A stretch of DNA of 64,000 bases. Source: an uncultured Clostridium sp. Its GTDB lineage: Bacteria; Bacillota; Clostridia; Oscillospirales; Acutalibacteraceae. Position 1 is the stretch's first letter. Each line of letters opens with the position of its first letter. The notes under the pieces were generated by a model. That model ran no database searches. It saw nothing but the letters and a program-made list of their open reading frames with translations, and had not been told where the DNA came from. A program made the translations under genes and the position numbers. The DNA is taken from NCBI GenBank assembly GCA_902471875.1, contig CABRLN010000008.1, positions 14,198-78,197 of the forward strand. The letters are read 5' to 3'. Below are positions 54,335 to 63,696 of the stretch, piece after piece.

Positions 54335-56125
54335 CTATTCTTCTGATTCCTTTACGGTAACTGCAATGCCTAAGTCAGTTAACTGTACAGGCTCAATGGT
54401 GCTTGGTGCATTTGTCATTGGTTCTGACGCATTTTGTACCTTAGGAAAAGCTACAACATCTCGTAGTGTAGGCGCTTTTATCATCTGCATTACAAGTCTA
54501 TCAAGACCTATACCCATACCTCCATGAGGCGGAGCTCCATACTTAAATGCGTCTGTAAGGAATCCGAACTTCTGATAAGCCTCCTCGTCACTTAATCCTA
54601 ACAAGCTGAACATTCTCTTTTGCAAATCAGGGTTAGTAATACGAATAGAACCTGAAGAAAGCTCAATGCCGTTAAGCACCATATCATACGCTTTAGCATA
54701 AACCTTACCCTTGTCCTCTTCAAGTGTGTCCATACATTCGTCGGTAGGTGAGGTAAACGGATGGTGCATAGCAACCCATGTTTCACTTTCCTTGTCATAT
54801 TCAAAGAACGGAAAATCAACTACCCACAAGAAATTATATCCATCCTTAATAATATTAAGTTTGTTGGCAACCTCACATCTTAAAGCACCCAATGTTGAAA
54901 GAACGGTGTTATTTTCTGTGTCAGCAACAATCATAACAACATCACCTTTTTCAGCACCTGATGTTTTTAGAATTGCCTGCATTTCGTCCTCAGTCATAAA
55001 TTTTGCAAAGCTTGAGGCAATACCGTCATCTGTCATTCTTATCCATGCCAAGCCTTTTGCACCAATTCCGCGAACATACTCTGTAAGCTTGTCAATTTCT
55101 TTTCTTGAATAGGTTTTAACGGCGTTCTTTGCAGTAATACCTCTAACACTTCCTCCACCATCAACAGCACTTTTAAACACACCAAAGCCACAGTCCTTAA
55201 CATCGTCAGTTAAATCAAAAAGCTCCATGTCAAAGCGTGTGTCAGGCTTATCAGAGCCGTATCTCTCCATAACTTGATTATATGTATATCTTGGGAACGG
55301 TGTAGGAATATCAACATTAAGTGTATCTTTAAATACCCTTTTAATATAACCCTCACCAATAGCAAGAACATCTTCCATATCAACAAACGACATTTCAAGG
55401 TCAATTTGTGTAAATTCAGGCTGACGGTCTGCACGCAGGTCTTCATCTCTAAAGCAGCGAGCAATTTGCATATATCTGTCAAAACCCGAAACCATACAAA
55501 GCTGTTTATAAATTTGAGGTGACTGTGGCAGGGCATAAAAACTTCCCTTATGAATTCTTGACGGCACCAAAAAGTCTCTTGCCCCCTCAGGTGTTGACTT
55601 AATTAACATTGGAGTTTCAATTTCAATAAAGCCCTGTTCATCAAAATAGTCACGGGTTACCTTGGCAATTTTATGTCTTAGCATAATATTCTGCTGCAGG
55701 TCAGGTCTTCTTAAATCAAGGTAACGGTACTTTAGTCTTGTAAGCTCGCCTGTTGTTGAGTTTGGTACAATCTCAAAAGGCGGCGTTTCGCTTTCGCTTA
55801 ATATTCTTAATTCTTCAACAGCAATTTCAATATCACCTGTAGCAATTTTATTTGTTTTTGCACTTCTCTCTCTTACAGTACCAACAACACCAAGCACATA
55901 TTCACTTTTAACTGAAGCGGCTTTTTCAAAAACTGCTTTGTCAGTTGAGTCGTCAAGTGCAAGCTGTAAAATACCTGTGCGGTCACGCAGGTCAATAAAA
56001 ATCAGTTGTCCAAGGTCACGCTGACGCTGAACCCAACCAAATACAGTAACCTTTTTGCCGCAGTCTTCAATTCTTAGCTCACCGCAGTAGTTACTTCTTT
56101 TTAGACCTGTCATAAATTCAGCCAT
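54335..56125 (-). CDS. aspS: Aspartyl-tRNA synthetase
   Basis: 596 residues, the bacterial-type length. OB-fold anticodon-binding domain (KVTVFGWVQRQRDLGQLIFI), class II motifs FIEIETPMLIKSTPEGARDF (motif 1/2 area), RCFRDEDLRADRQPEFTQID and GMGIGLDRLVM (motif 3), with the bacterial GAD insertion in the middle. The start follows AAGGGG. 40 nt downstream of hisS, as in many Firmicutes. Confidence 0.97.
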   Translation of the reverse strand: MAEFMTGLKRSNYCGELRIEDCGKKVTVFGWVQRQRDLGQLIFIDLRDRTGILQLALDDSTDKAVFEKAASVKSEYVLGVVGTVRERSAKTNKIATGDIEIAVEELRILSESETPPFEIVPNSTTGELTRLKYRYLDLRRPDLQQNIMLRHKIAKVTRDYFDEQGFIEIETPMLIKSTPEGARDFLVPSRIHKGSFYALPQSPQIYKQLCMVSGFDRYMQIARCFRDEDLRADRQPEFTQIDLEMSFVDMEDVLAIGEGYIKRVFKDTLNVDIPTPFPRYTYNQVMERYGSDKPDTRFDMELFDLTDDVKDCGFGVFKSAVDGGGSVRGITAKNAVKTYSRKEIDKLTEYVRGIGAKGLAWIRMTDDGIASSFAKFMTEDEMQAILKTSGAEKGDVVMIVADTENNTVLSTLGALRCEVANKLNIIKDGYNFLWVVDFPFFEYDKESETWVAMHHPFTSPTDECMDTLEEDKGKVYAKAYDMVLNGIELSSGSIRITNPDLQKRMFSLLGLSDEEAYQKFGFLTDAFKYGAPPHGGMGIGLDRLVMQMIKAPTLRDVVAFPKVQNASEPMTNAPSTIEPVQLTDLGIAVTVKESEE

Positions 56126-56165
56126 TGTAATTACCCCTTTTGTGTTAAATATTTTTATAATTCAT

Positions 56166-57488
56166 TTATATTATATTTGATAAATCAAGCTCGCTATCAG
56201 TTCCACCAAGCTGGTAGCTTGTGTAATGCTTAAAGAAATCATTTATAAACTCTTCATCTAACGAAACATCGAATTTTTCGCCTGTTTCCATATTCTTTAA
56301 AACAGCTTTGTTTTCTGCAATTTCATTATCACCAATAACCATACTGAATTTAGCCCCAATTTTGTCAGCGTACTTCATTTGTGCACGCAAGCTTCTTCCC
56401 ACTATATCGCATTCGGCTATTAGTGAAGTTTCACGAACTTCTTTCGTCAATGTAAACGCCTTTTTTTGTGCTTCTTCACCCAAACCTGCAATATAAATGT
56501 CGCAGGCAGGCGGTTTTGGAATTTCAACGCCTTGCTCTTCCATTAACGCAAGTAAACGCTCCATACCTAAACCAAAGCCCAAAGAAGGTGTGTGCGTACC
56601 GCCAATTTCTTCAATTAATCCATCATATCGTCCGCCGCCGCAAACTGTACCTTGTGACCCCAGCTTAGTAGTAACAAACTCAAAAACTGTTTTAGTGTAG
56701 TAATCAAGTCCACGCACAATTTTCGGATTAACTATATACGGAATTTCAGCAACATCAAGGTAAGACTTAACCTTTTTAAAGTGATCACTGCACTCTTGAC
56801 AAAGGTAATCTAAAACAACAGGTGCATCTTTAGCAATTTCTGAACATACAGGACTTTTACAATCTAATATTCTCATAGGATTTTTCTCTAAACGTGAAAG
56901 GCAAGTGTCACATAGCTTGTCCTTATAGCTTTCAAAATACTTTTTAAGAGCCTCATGGTATTTTGCACGGCAAACAGGACATCCTATAGAATTTATCTCG
57001 AGCTGTAAATCAACTACACCAAGTCTGTCAAAAAGAGTTGTTGCCAAACTAATAATTTCGGCATCAGCCGCAGGACTTGAAGCACCGTAAAGCTCAACAC
57101 CAAACTGGTGAAATTCTCTGTATCGATTTGCCTGTTTTTTCTCGTATCTGTAGCAAGAATCAAAGTAATATGTCTTTACTGGCAAACCGTCATTATATAC
57201 TGCATGTTCAAGAACAGCACGTGCCGCACCGGCAGTTCCTTCAGGACGAAGCGTTATAGACGTGCCTCCCTTTGTGTTAAAGGTGTACATTTCTTTCTGT
57301 ACAACATCTGTTGTATCTCCTACGCCTCTTTGAAACAGCTCTGTATGTTCAAAAACAGGTGTTCGTATTTCTTTAAAACCATAGGCTGCAGCTTCACTTC
57401 TCATAATATCTTCTACAAGCTGCCACTTGTGGCTGTCTTTAGGCAATACATCTTCTGCACCATATACTTTTTTTGTTATAAGCGCCAT
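56166..57488 (-). CDS. hisS: Histidyl-tRNA synthetase
   Basis: 440 residues. Class II motifs and HisRS signatures: GAEDVLPKDSHKWQ, TLRPEGTAGAARAVLEH, YRYEKKQANRYREFHQFG, VRGLDYYTKTVFEF and GGGRYDGLIEEIGG, then the C-terminal anticodon-binding domain. The RGLDYY His-A motif is intact. GGAGGT precedes the ATG. A terminator separates it from mgsA. Confidence 0.97.
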   Translation of the reverse strand: MALITKKVYGAEDVLPKDSHKWQLVEDIMRSEAAAYGFKEIRTPVFEHTELFQRGVGDTTDVVQKEMYTFNTKGGTSITLRPEGTAGAARAVLEHAVYNDGLPVKTYYFDSCYRYEKKQANRYREFHQFGVELYGASSPAADAEIISLATTLFDRLGVVDLQLEINSIGCPVCRAKYHEALKKYFESYKDKLCDTCLSRLEKNPMRILDCKSPVCSEIAKDAPVVLDYLCQECSDHFKKVKSYLDVAEIPYIVNPKIVRGLDYYTKTVFEFVTTKLGSQGTVCGGGRYDGLIEEIGGTHTPSLGFGLGMERLLALMEEQGVEIPKPPACDIYIAGLGEEAQKKAFTLTKEVRETSLIAECDIVGRSLRAQMKYADKIGAKFSMVIGDNEIAENKAVLKNMETGEKFDVSLDEEFINDFFKHYTSYQLGGTDSELDLSNII

Positions 57489-57538
57489 TTTAAGACCTCC
57501 GTTTATATTAATTAATTTACATACATTAAATTAAAAAA

Positions 57539-57564
57539 TAGGGGCAGAGCAAAGTCCACCCCTA
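57539..57564 (-). terminator. Intrinsic terminator after mgsA
   Basis: Minus strand TAGGGG / CCCCTA with a 14-nt loop followed by TTTTTT. It lies about 50 nt after the mgsA stop and before hisS. Confidence 0.68.
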
Positions 57565-57617
57565 CCAATGCTTTATTTTACTATAATATTGCAAAAGTTA
57601 CAAGGTACAAAGCCCTA

Positions 57618-58013
57618 TTATTTTACAATATTTCTCCAGTCAAGGTCGCCACGTTCAAGACCATGAATTAGCATTTCAGCTGTTGCAATGTTTGTAGCAA
57701 CAGGAATATTATGCATATCACAAAGTCTTAGCAAGTTCATATCATTAGGCTCCTGTGGTTTTGGGTTAAGAGGATCTCTGAAAAACAAGAGCATATCAAT
57801 TTCATTGCAGGCAATTCGTGCTGCAATTTGCTGGTCACCACCCTGTGAACCGCTTAAAAATCTTTGAATTTCCAAGCCTGTTGCCTCTGACACAAGCTTA
57901 CCTGTTGTACCGGTAGCACATATAGAATATCTGCTTAAAATACCACAGTAGGCTATACAAAACTGTACCATTAATTCTTTCTTTTCGTCGTGAGCAATTA
58001 TGGCTATTTTCAT
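57618..58013 (-). CDS. mgsA: Methylglyoxal synthase
   Basis: 131 residues from the ATG at 58013, which has AAGGA at better spacing than the adjacent ATG at 58016. Converts dihydroxyacetone phosphate to methylglyoxal and phosphate, a glycolytic bypass. Family motifs: IAHDEKKELMVQF, ATGTTGKLV, catalytic Asp in SGSQGGDQQIA, and DPLNPKPQEPND. minD ends 43 nt upstream, so co-transcription is likely. Confidence 0.95.
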   Translation of the reverse strand: MKIAIIAHDEKKELMVQFCIAYCGILSRYSICATGTTGKLVSEATGLEIQRFLSGSQGGDQQIAARIACNEIDMLLFFRDPLNPKPQEPNDMNLLRLCDMHNIPVATNIATAEMLIHGLERGDLDWRNIVK

Positions 58014-58058
58014 CATTATCCTTCTTTCTTAGATGTTGTACGAACAATGTATATATTC

Positions 58059-58796
58059 TCAATAAATAAGCAACGGCACGTTTTCACCGTCAATTCTTGC
58101 TGCAATTCTGTCTATTGCTTCAAGTGCCGTACATTTTTTCTTATAGGCTAAACCCTTTTGTACAAAAGCAACTACTTGTCTGTTTTCTGTTATTATACCT
58201 ATCAGTTGAATACCCGACTCGTCAATAATACAGTCAAGGTCAGGGTAAAAGGCAAGCTCTTTAAACATTGTTTTTGAAAACCTGTTAATAATAAGGCGAA
58301 TATTTTCCTTGCCTATTTCTGTAAGCTTTTTCCTTACATTGACACAGCCACGCAAACTTGTAGGCTCTGTATTAGCTATTACCAAACACATATCGGCAGG
58401 TAAAACAGCTGTGTCAAAACCCTTTCCAACTCCAGCCGGAGAGTCAATAATAATGTAATCGTAATTATTACGTACATTGTCAGTAAACTGCTTTAATATA
58501 GCAGGGCTTAACTCGTCTTCAGCATTTTGCGGTGCAGGTATAAGGCTTAAGCCGTCAATGTGACTGCATGGGTAAATTATTTGTTCGGCTGTGCAGTTGC
58601 CGCACACAGCATCTGCAATATCAAACACAAGGCTTTTGCTTATACCCATCATTATGTCCAGTCCGCGCATACCCGAGTCACAATCAATTAATAAAACCTT
58701 ATGTCCCCTTTTAACCAATGCCATACCCAAAGTAACACAAACGGTTGATTTACCTGTACCGCCCTTGCCTGACGCAACAGAAATAATTTTGCCCAT
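58059..58796 (-). CDS. minD: Septum-site determining protein MinD
   Basis: 245 residues from the ATG at 58796 (MGKIISVASGKGGTGKST), preceded by AAAGG; upstream in-frame ATGs are poorer. Deviant Walker A GKGGTGKST and DCDSGMRGLDIMMG identify MinD/ParA-like ATPases; the NAEDELSPA and FVQKGLAYKK regions fit MinD. The amphipathic C-terminal membrane helix typical of MinD is short or missing (ends VPLLIY). No MinC or MinE nearby. It positions the division septum in the family; some Clostridia use such paralogues for other roles. Operon with mgsA. Confidence 0.85.
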   Translation of the reverse strand: MGKIISVASGKGGTGKSTVCVTLGMALVKRGHKVLLIDCDSGMRGLDIMMGISKSLVFDIADAVCGNCTAEQIIYPCSHIDGLSLIPAPQNAEDELSPAILKQFTDNVRNNYDYIIIDSPAGVGKGFDTAVLPADMCLVIANTEPTSLRGCVNVRKKLTEIGKENIRLIINRFSKTMFKELAFYPDLDCIIDESGIQLIGIITENRQVVAFVQKGLAYKKKCTALEAIDRIAARIDGENVPLLIY

Positions 58797-58856
58797 AAAC
58801 ATGCCTTTCATAAAAAATATAACAGTGTAAACCGCTACATATACTGTCTTACAGTT

Positions 58857-58885
58857 ATTTTAACAGGAAATTCCCTATAAGTCAA
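58857..58885 (-). promoter_or_regulatory. Sigma-A-type promoter of minD-mgsA
   Basis: TTGACT (58880-58885), 17-nt spacer, TAAAAT (58857-58862) on the minus strand, about 60 nt before the minD start. Confidence 0.72.
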
Positions 58886-59150
58886 ATAGTTTTTCAAACT
58901 TTTTTTGAGTATATTGCACATTTTTTATGATAAAAAAATATACTAAAAATATACTGTAAATATAGTAAATTAAAAACAAAAAATGTACTTCTTAAATAAT
59001 TAAATTGACAAAAATTTGCTTATAATTATAGATTATTTATAAAATTTCTGTTCTTTACTTTTATTTATTCTAAAACATGATATAATGAATTTGTAAAGAT
59101 TATACAATTGCGTTTGATAAATAAAAAATTACAGGAGGATAATTACCAAA
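58886..59150. other. AT-rich divergent region before the GT-C gene
   Basis: No gene seen. On the plus strand TGA-TATAAT (59078-59086) is an extended -10, about 65 nt before the 59151 start; a matching -35 was not clear. Confidence 0.5.
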
Positions 59151-60734
59151 TTGAATAAGATAAAAGTAAACTGTAATATAGCCTTTAATTATATTTTTGT
59201 TATGCTGTTTGGTTTAATTACTATTAGTGCAATTACCGTAATTTGTAAAAATATATTTGTCATAATTTCTACTGCACTAATGTTATTTACGCTTATTGGT
59301 ATAGGCAGCTATTTTTATACAAACAAAAAAATGCCATCTGAAAAACAAATTAACATAGCTGTTGCTGTTATTATGATAATCATGTTCATATTACAACTGA
59401 CAGCAGGCCTTTTTTTAATTAGTAAACCTATTACAGATTGGGGCGTTATTGACAAAATTGCTCATAATTATGCTGAAATCGGCAATTTTGACAATATGTA
59501 TGACGGACTTAAAAAGTCAAATGTTGGTTATATGGCTCGATATCCCAATAACAACGGCATTCTAATTTTGCTTTCGTTATTTTACCGCTGCTTGTACCTT
59601 ATATGTGGCAGTGTGCCGGAATATGCACCCGTTATTCTTAATACAATTTTTATTTTTGTGGCAGTTATTTTTACATTTTTAATTGCAAAAAAAATTTTTA
59701 ATCCCTTTGGTGCTTTAATAACAGTGGTATTTTGCTTTTTATTTTTACCGTATTATACCTACACAGCCTATTACTACAGTGATTCACTAAGCATACCATT
59801 TACAACTATGTCAATATATTTTTGCATTTTAAGTGTAAAGCAACCTAAGGAAAAACACTTAAAGCGAATAATATATTTGGTCGTTTCTGCTTTGTGTATA
59901 TCTGTAGGATATACATTAAAAGGCAGTTTACTTGTTATTTTAGTTGGTGTAATAGTATATCTGGCACTTTCCAATAAACTAAAATACGCTTGTATCAGCA
60001 TTATAAGCATTGTACTTGCCTTTTGCGTATTTACTATAAGTATAAACACATTTGTTAAATCCTTTAATTTTACTACAGAGGAAGAACTATACGAACAGCG
60101 ATACCCTATAAATCATTGGATTATGATGGGCTTACATGGTAATGGGGGTTATTATAACGATGACGCTGTTTTTACAAGACATGCCGGCAACTATGACCAA
60201 AAGAAAAAGGCGGCTAATGCAAAAATAGCAGAACGACTAAACGACATGGGTTTTTACGGCATGACCAACCATTTATACAAAAAGCTAAGTTTCACATGGG
60301 GTGATGGCACATACTGGATAAGCCACCATCTTAACACAAAGGATGAAAACGGTAACGATGTTAAAACCAACCGAAATTTTATGTTTGAGTTCGTTCTGAA
60401 AGATGGTCGTTACCATGGAGCGTTCTATATTTACAGTAATGCAATGCATCTTTCTATACTAATATTAATGGTTGCCTCAGCTTATTACGCAACAAAACGA
60501 AAACGCATTACTCCAATGACCTTAATAAGGGGAATTATATTTGGTGTTGCCATATTTTTCATGTTTTGGGAAGCTCGTTCAAGATATTTGTTTAACTTTA
60601 CACCATTATTTATATTAGCTGCAGTAAGCGGATTAACTACCATATTAAGCAGAACCAAACTATATGCCAGACGACATTTTGAAAGTAAACCCCAACTGCA
60701 AGAAGAGTTTGATTTTAAAGATAATATAATGTAA
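59151..60734 (+). CDS. GT-C-type membrane glycosyltransferase
   Basis: 527 residues with about 11-12 helices. The first extracytoplasmic loop carries a candidate GT-C acidic motif (KPITDWGVIDKIAHNYAEIG) and a later MARYPNNNGI segment common to GT39/PMT-like proteins in Clostridia. A charged C-terminal domain begins near 320. Likely moves a sugar from a polyprenyl carrier to a surface polymer or protein; acceptor unknown. The start is TTG, 12 nt after AGGAGG, a long spacing; no better start exists nearby. Ends at a strong terminator. Confidence 0.75.
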   Translation: MNKIKVNCNIAFNYIFVMLFGLITISAITVICKNIFVIISTALMLFTLIGIGSYFYTNKKMPSEKQINIAVAVIMIIMFILQLTAGLFLISKPITDWGVIDKIAHNYAEIGNFDNMYDGLKKSNVGYMARYPNNNGILILLSLFYRCLYLICGSVPEYAPVILNTIFIFVAVIFTFLIAKKIFNPFGALITVVFCFLFLPYYTYTAYYYSDSLSIPFTTMSIYFCILSVKQPKEKHLKRIIYLVVSALCISVGYTLKGSLLVILVGVIVYLALSNKLKYACISIISIVLAFCVFTISINTFVKSFNFTTEEELYEQRYPINHWIMMGLHGNGGYYNDDAVFTRHAGNYDQKKKAANAKIAERLNDMGFYGMTNHLYKKLSFTWGDGTYWISHHLNTKDENGNDVKTNRNFMFEFVLKDGRYHGAFYIYSNAMHLSILILMVASAYYATKRKRITPMTLIRGIIFGVAIFFMFWEARSRYLFNFTPLFILAAVSGLTTILSRTKLYARRHFESKPQLQEEFDFKDNIM

Positions 60735-60761
60735 TAATACAATTTGATTATACTAAAAAAA

Positions 60762-60799
60762 TGCTGCAGCAAATTCGGATATTACGATTTGCTGCAGCA
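60762..60799 (+). terminator. Strong intrinsic terminator after the GT-C gene
   Basis: Perfect 13-bp stem TGCTGCAGCAAAT / ATTTGCTGCAGCA with a 12-nt loop, followed by CTTTTT on the plus strand and seven T on the minus strand, so it may also stop the amidase transcript. Confidence 0.88.
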
Positions 60800-60899
60800 C
60801 TTTTTATGTCAATAAGCTGTTGTCAATTTTTATACTTAATTAGATATCCTCCTTGTAAATTATTGTGTATCAATTTTAAATTATTAAGTGTTTAATTTA

Positions 60900-61442
60900 T
60901 TATGGTTCTTTAAAAGGTACGCCTAAATACTCGGTTACAGATAATGCTAAATTTCTTGCAATATTACCTATGTTATCCCTAATCCACTGCGCATCTTCAG
61001 AATTATCATGGTAAGCAACTTCAATTAAAACTGCAGGTGCTGTAGTACGGTTTAACTCTGCTAATGAGCTGGTTGCAATAGTTTCTACATTATTGGGGTC
61101 AGGATATATAGCTTTATAGTTATTAGCAATAATATCTGCTGCACGCTTTCCACGTGTACTTAAGGTATTATAGTAAACATCTGCACCCTTTAACTTACCT
61201 GATAAATTAGGTGGTGCAGCATTAGAATGAAGTGCAAGATGCAAGTCATATGTTCCTTGGTTAGACTGGTTAATTGCTTGAGATAATGTTTGTTCAGGAT
61301 TATTTCTACCAACGGTGATGCCACTTGCAATTAAATAAGGAATTAGTGCATCAGCAACCAAATTCATATAATACTCTTCATTTCCGCCATCTACATAAGA
61401 ATTAAACTCCTGCAAAGACGGGCTAACAAAAACTGACGGCAT
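60900..61442 (-). CDS. N-acetylmuramoyl-L-alanine amidase (Amidase_3 type), no signal peptide
   Basis: 180 residues. Zinc and catalytic residues fit Amidase_3: His in LHLALHSNAA and Glu in VLIEVAYHDN; the N-terminal metal region (FVSPSLQEFNSYVDGG) is atypical and lacks the usual first HGG. There is no signal peptide or SPOR domain, so it may act inside the cell, in the mother cell, or after lysis. AGAGGAG precedes the ATG. It follows the deacetylase by 48 nt; the two may act together on peptidoglycan in sporulation (inference). Confidence 0.8.
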   Translation of the reverse strand: MPSVFVSPSLQEFNSYVDGGNEEYYMNLVADALIPYLIASGITVGRNNPEQTLSQAINQSNQGTYDLHLALHSNAAPPNLSGKLKGADVYYNTLSTRGKRAADIIANNYKAIYPDPNNVETIATSSLAELNRTTAPAVLIEVAYHDNSEDAQWIRDNIGNIARNLALSVTEYLGVPFKEP

Positions 61443-61490
61443 AAACTTATCTCCTCTTTAACAAGTTATTCAAACAAATTAATACGTTAA

Positions 61491-62360
61491 TTACTCAAAT
61501 TTACTAAATAACTCTTCACTTGTCATTTTATTGGTACGAATATATCTTCCAAGAGAATAAAGTGAATTCTTGTCTTTGGAAATAGTATTTACTTTCTCTT
61601 GACAAGTAAAAGAACATTTAAATGAAAGTGCTTTAATAATACCTTCAGAATTGTCACTTATTGCTCCAAAGGGATAAATAAATGCAATAGGAGTATAATT
61701 TAACTTTTCTTTAAAATACTTTTGTGCTGTTGAAATATCCTCTGTTATAAGCTTTTTATATGTTTCATCACTTTCTCCTTGCTTTTGCTTTATACCCACT
61801 CTTCCGCTTTGTGTATGCATGTTATAGCTATGATTTTGAATTTCAACATATCCGCTGTCTATCATTTCTTTTAATTGCGCCCAAGTACAATGTGAATACG
61901 AAACTGACAGCTTATTATCATTTGAATAAAACTCACTGTAGTAAGCAATAGGAGAAATAATAGCCTTACATTTATACTTTTGCAACAAAGGATATGCATA
62001 ATAATAATTATTATAGTATCCATCATCAAAAGTCAACATTATAGGCTTTTTTGGCAAAGATTTGTCATTATAAACATAGTCTGTAAGATCCTTTACCGTT
62101 ACAGTTGTATAACCTTTTTTCTGTAACATTTTTAAATCATCTTCAAGTTTTTGTGGGTCTATAACAAATTGTCCCTGAAGCTTTGTGTCTTTCAAAAGGC
62201 TATGATACATAATTACAGGTAGCTTAATTTGACTTTCGTTGGCAACTGTTGCCTTTGTTGATGGATAAAAACCTGAGTACAATAAAGAAAAAACCACAAC
62301 AGTTAATAATACTCCAGTTGTTAGTAACGTAGCTTTAGTTACTTTAAATTTTATATACAT
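61491..62360 (-). CDS. Membrane-anchored polysaccharide deacetylase
   Basis: 289 residues from the ATG at 62360 (MYIKFKVTKATLLTTG); a GTG three codons earlier is possible. An N-terminal membrane anchor (about 12-32) is followed by a NodB domain with the canonical motif MLTFDDGYYNNYY, metal His in IQNHSYNMH and the YPFG segment. Distinct from the PdaB-like protein at 52.9 kb, which lacks the DDG. Likely acts on peptidoglycan or another surface glycan. In operon with the downstream amidase. Confidence 0.85.
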   Translation of the reverse strand: MYIKFKVTKATLLTTGVLLTVVVFSLLYSGFYPSTKATVANESQIKLPVIMYHSLLKDTKLQGQFVIDPQKLEDDLKMLQKKGYTTVTVKDLTDYVYNDKSLPKKPIMLTFDDGYYNNYYYAYPLLQKYKCKAIISPIAYYSEFYSNDNKLSVSYSHCTWAQLKEMIDSGYVEIQNHSYNMHTQSGRVGIKQKQGESDETYKKLITEDISTAQKYFKEKLNYTPIAFIYPFGAISDNSEGIIKALSFKCSFTCQEKVNTISKDKNSLYSLGRYIRTNKMTSEELFSKFE

Positions 62361-62463
62361 AAAACACACCCGCTTTAAAAAATATATATGCTTTATTTTT
62401 AATTTTATGAAAATTTTACAAATAACAACTGAAAAAAATTACAAGCTTGCCAAAATAAAAGTA

Positions 62464-62492
62464 TTTACATATTAAATTATTTGTGTTATTAT
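62464..62492 (+). promoter_or_regulatory. Promoter of the Fur/PerR-family regulator
   Basis: TTTACA (62464-62469), 17-nt spacer, TATTAT (62487-62492) on the plus strand. The Fur-type palindrome begins 6 nt further on, covering the predicted transcription start. Confidence 0.75.
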
Positions 62493-62498
62493 ATATAC

Positions 62499-62519
62499 AA
62501 ATGATAATCATTATCATTT
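62499..62519. promoter_or_regulatory. Perfect Fur-type 7-1-7 operator
   Basis: AAATGATAATCATTATCATTT is palindromic, 10-1-10, and contains TGATAATCATTATCA, an exact match to the Bacillus Fur 7-1-7 consensus (TGATAATNATTATCA); the PerR box (TTATAATNATTATAA) differs at two positions. It overlies the start site of the regulator gene, implying autorepression. Confidence 0.88.
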
Positions 62520-62538
62520 ATTTGGTTAGGAGAAAAAT

Positions 62539-62937
62539 ATGGCAAGGAAAAACTTTAGTGAAAAACGAGAGGCCATTTATAGCCTTATTAAAAACACAAA
62601 TATACATCCATCTGCTGAATGGGTATATAATCAATTAAAAGATAAATACCCTAACCTTAGTTTAGGTACAGTATATAGAAATATGGCTATGTTTGTAGAT
62701 CAAGGTCTTATTGTCTCTATTGGTACTGTAAACGGAAGAGACCGTTTCGATGCTAACACAGCCCCACACGCTCACTTTATTTGTGAGGAATGTGAAGCTG
62801 TTATAGACCTTGACTATTTACCTTATAACCGAGAATTAGACGAGTCGGTTGCACTTAATACTGGGTACACGGTAGATAAACATACCATTTATTTTCGTGG
62901 TAAATGTAGAAAATGCAGCGACAAAAACTTTAGTTAA
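62539..62937 (+). CDS. perR: Fur-family regulator, PerR-like
   Basis: 132 residues. Winged-helix domain (HPSAEWVYNQLKDKYPNLSL, then TVYRNMAMF) and metal-binding domain with structural zinc cysteines CEEC and CRKC. Metal-sensing residues resemble PerR: His in the N-terminal HPSAEWVY segment, RFD, HAH, and the Asp in VIDLD (Fur proteins usually have Glu there). PerR senses peroxide by oxidising its metal-ligand His. Rubrerythrin, a peroxide-detoxifying enzyme, follows 71 nt downstream, consistent with PerR control. The operator is nonetheless Fur-like. Start follows TTAGGAG. Confidence 0.85.
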   Translation: MARKNFSEKREAIYSLIKNTNIHPSAEWVYNQLKDKYPNLSLGTVYRNMAMFVDQGLIVSIGTVNGRDRFDANTAPHAHFICEECEAVIDLDYLPYNRELDESVALNTGYTVDKHTIYFRGKCRKCSDKNFS

Positions 62938-63008
62938 TATCCGTTTATTAAGATAAACAAACGGTATTATTATATTCATTATATTATTAAATATGGAGGA
63001 AATTTACA

Positions 63009-63557
63009 ATGAAAAAATGGATTTGCCCAGTTTGCGGCTATGTACACGAAGGAGATACAGCACCGGAGAAATGTCCACAGTGTGGCGTACCTGGTTCAAA
63101 ATTTACAGAAGCAACAGCAGGTGACATTAATTTTGCAACTGTTCACGAGGTTGGCGTTGCTAAAGGTGTTTCTCAGGACATTTATGATGATTTAGTTGCT
63201 AACTTTAACGGTGAATGTAGCGAAGTTGGTATGTATCTTGCAATGGCAAGAGTTGCTGATAGAGAGGGGTATCCTGAAATTTCAGCTGCTTTTACAAAAT
63301 ATGCTTTTGAAGAAGCTGAACACGCTGCTAAATTTGCAGAATTGTTGGGTGAGGTTGTTACAAACAGCACAAAGAAAAATCTTGAGTTAAGAGTTGCTGC
63401 TGAAACAGGTGCCTGCGAAGGTAAGTTTGACCTTGCTAAAAGAGCTAAGGCTGCTAATTTGGATGCTATCCATGACACAGTTCATGAAATGGCTAAAGAT
63501 GAAGCTCGCCATGGTGCAGGTTTTAACGGTTTGTTAAAGAGATATTTTAATAAATAA
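63009..63557 (+). CDS. Reverse rubrerythrin
   Basis: 182 residues. An N-terminal rubredoxin domain ([12 protein letters not shown] with two CxxC; CPQCG) precedes a diiron rubrerythrin domain (ExxE/ExxH pairs in [29 protein letters not shown] and [10 protein letters not shown]). This order is the reverse of classical rubrerythrin (C-terminal rubredoxin) and typical of oxygen-induced revRbr in Clostridia, which reduces hydrogen peroxide and oxygen. GGAGG precedes the ATG. Regulated probably by the PerR-like protein upstream. Confidence 0.94.
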   Translation: MKKWICPVCGYVHEGDTAPEKCPQCGVPGSKFTEATAGDINFATVHEVGVAKGVSQDIYDDLVANFNGECSEVGMYLAMARVADREGYPEISAAFTKYAFEEAEHAAKFAELLGEVVTNSTKKNLELRVAAETGACEGKFDLAKRAKAANLDAIHDTVHEMAKDEARHGAGFNGLLKRYFNK

Positions 63558-63582
63558 TTAATTTATATGTATAATTGACATA

Positions 63583-63619
63583 AATGGAGAATCAGTAAAA
63601 CTGATTCTCCATTTTTTAT
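63583..63619 (+). terminator. Intrinsic terminator after rubrerythrin
   Basis: AAATGGAGAATCAG / CTGATTCTCCATTT with a 4-nt loop followed by TTTTA, 26 nt after the stop. Confidence 0.88.
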
Positions 63620-63649
63620 AGCCTTTTAGATTTTGTAAGGTATACTTCC

Positions 63650-63665
63650 GATAGATAGATAGATA
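63650..63665. repeat. Short GATA tandem repeat (four copies)
   Basis: GATAGATAGATAGATA in the 336-nt gap after rubrerythrin. Too short to be more than a curiosity; such tracts can change length by slippage. Confidence 0.5.
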
Positions 63666-63696
63666 AAAGGCTATTCTTATCTTGCATAAAATACAA

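Noticed and set aside
63650..63665. GATA tandem repeat as a CRISPR-like or phase-variation element
   Set aside because: Only four perfect 4-nt units, outside any coding region; no spacer structure.
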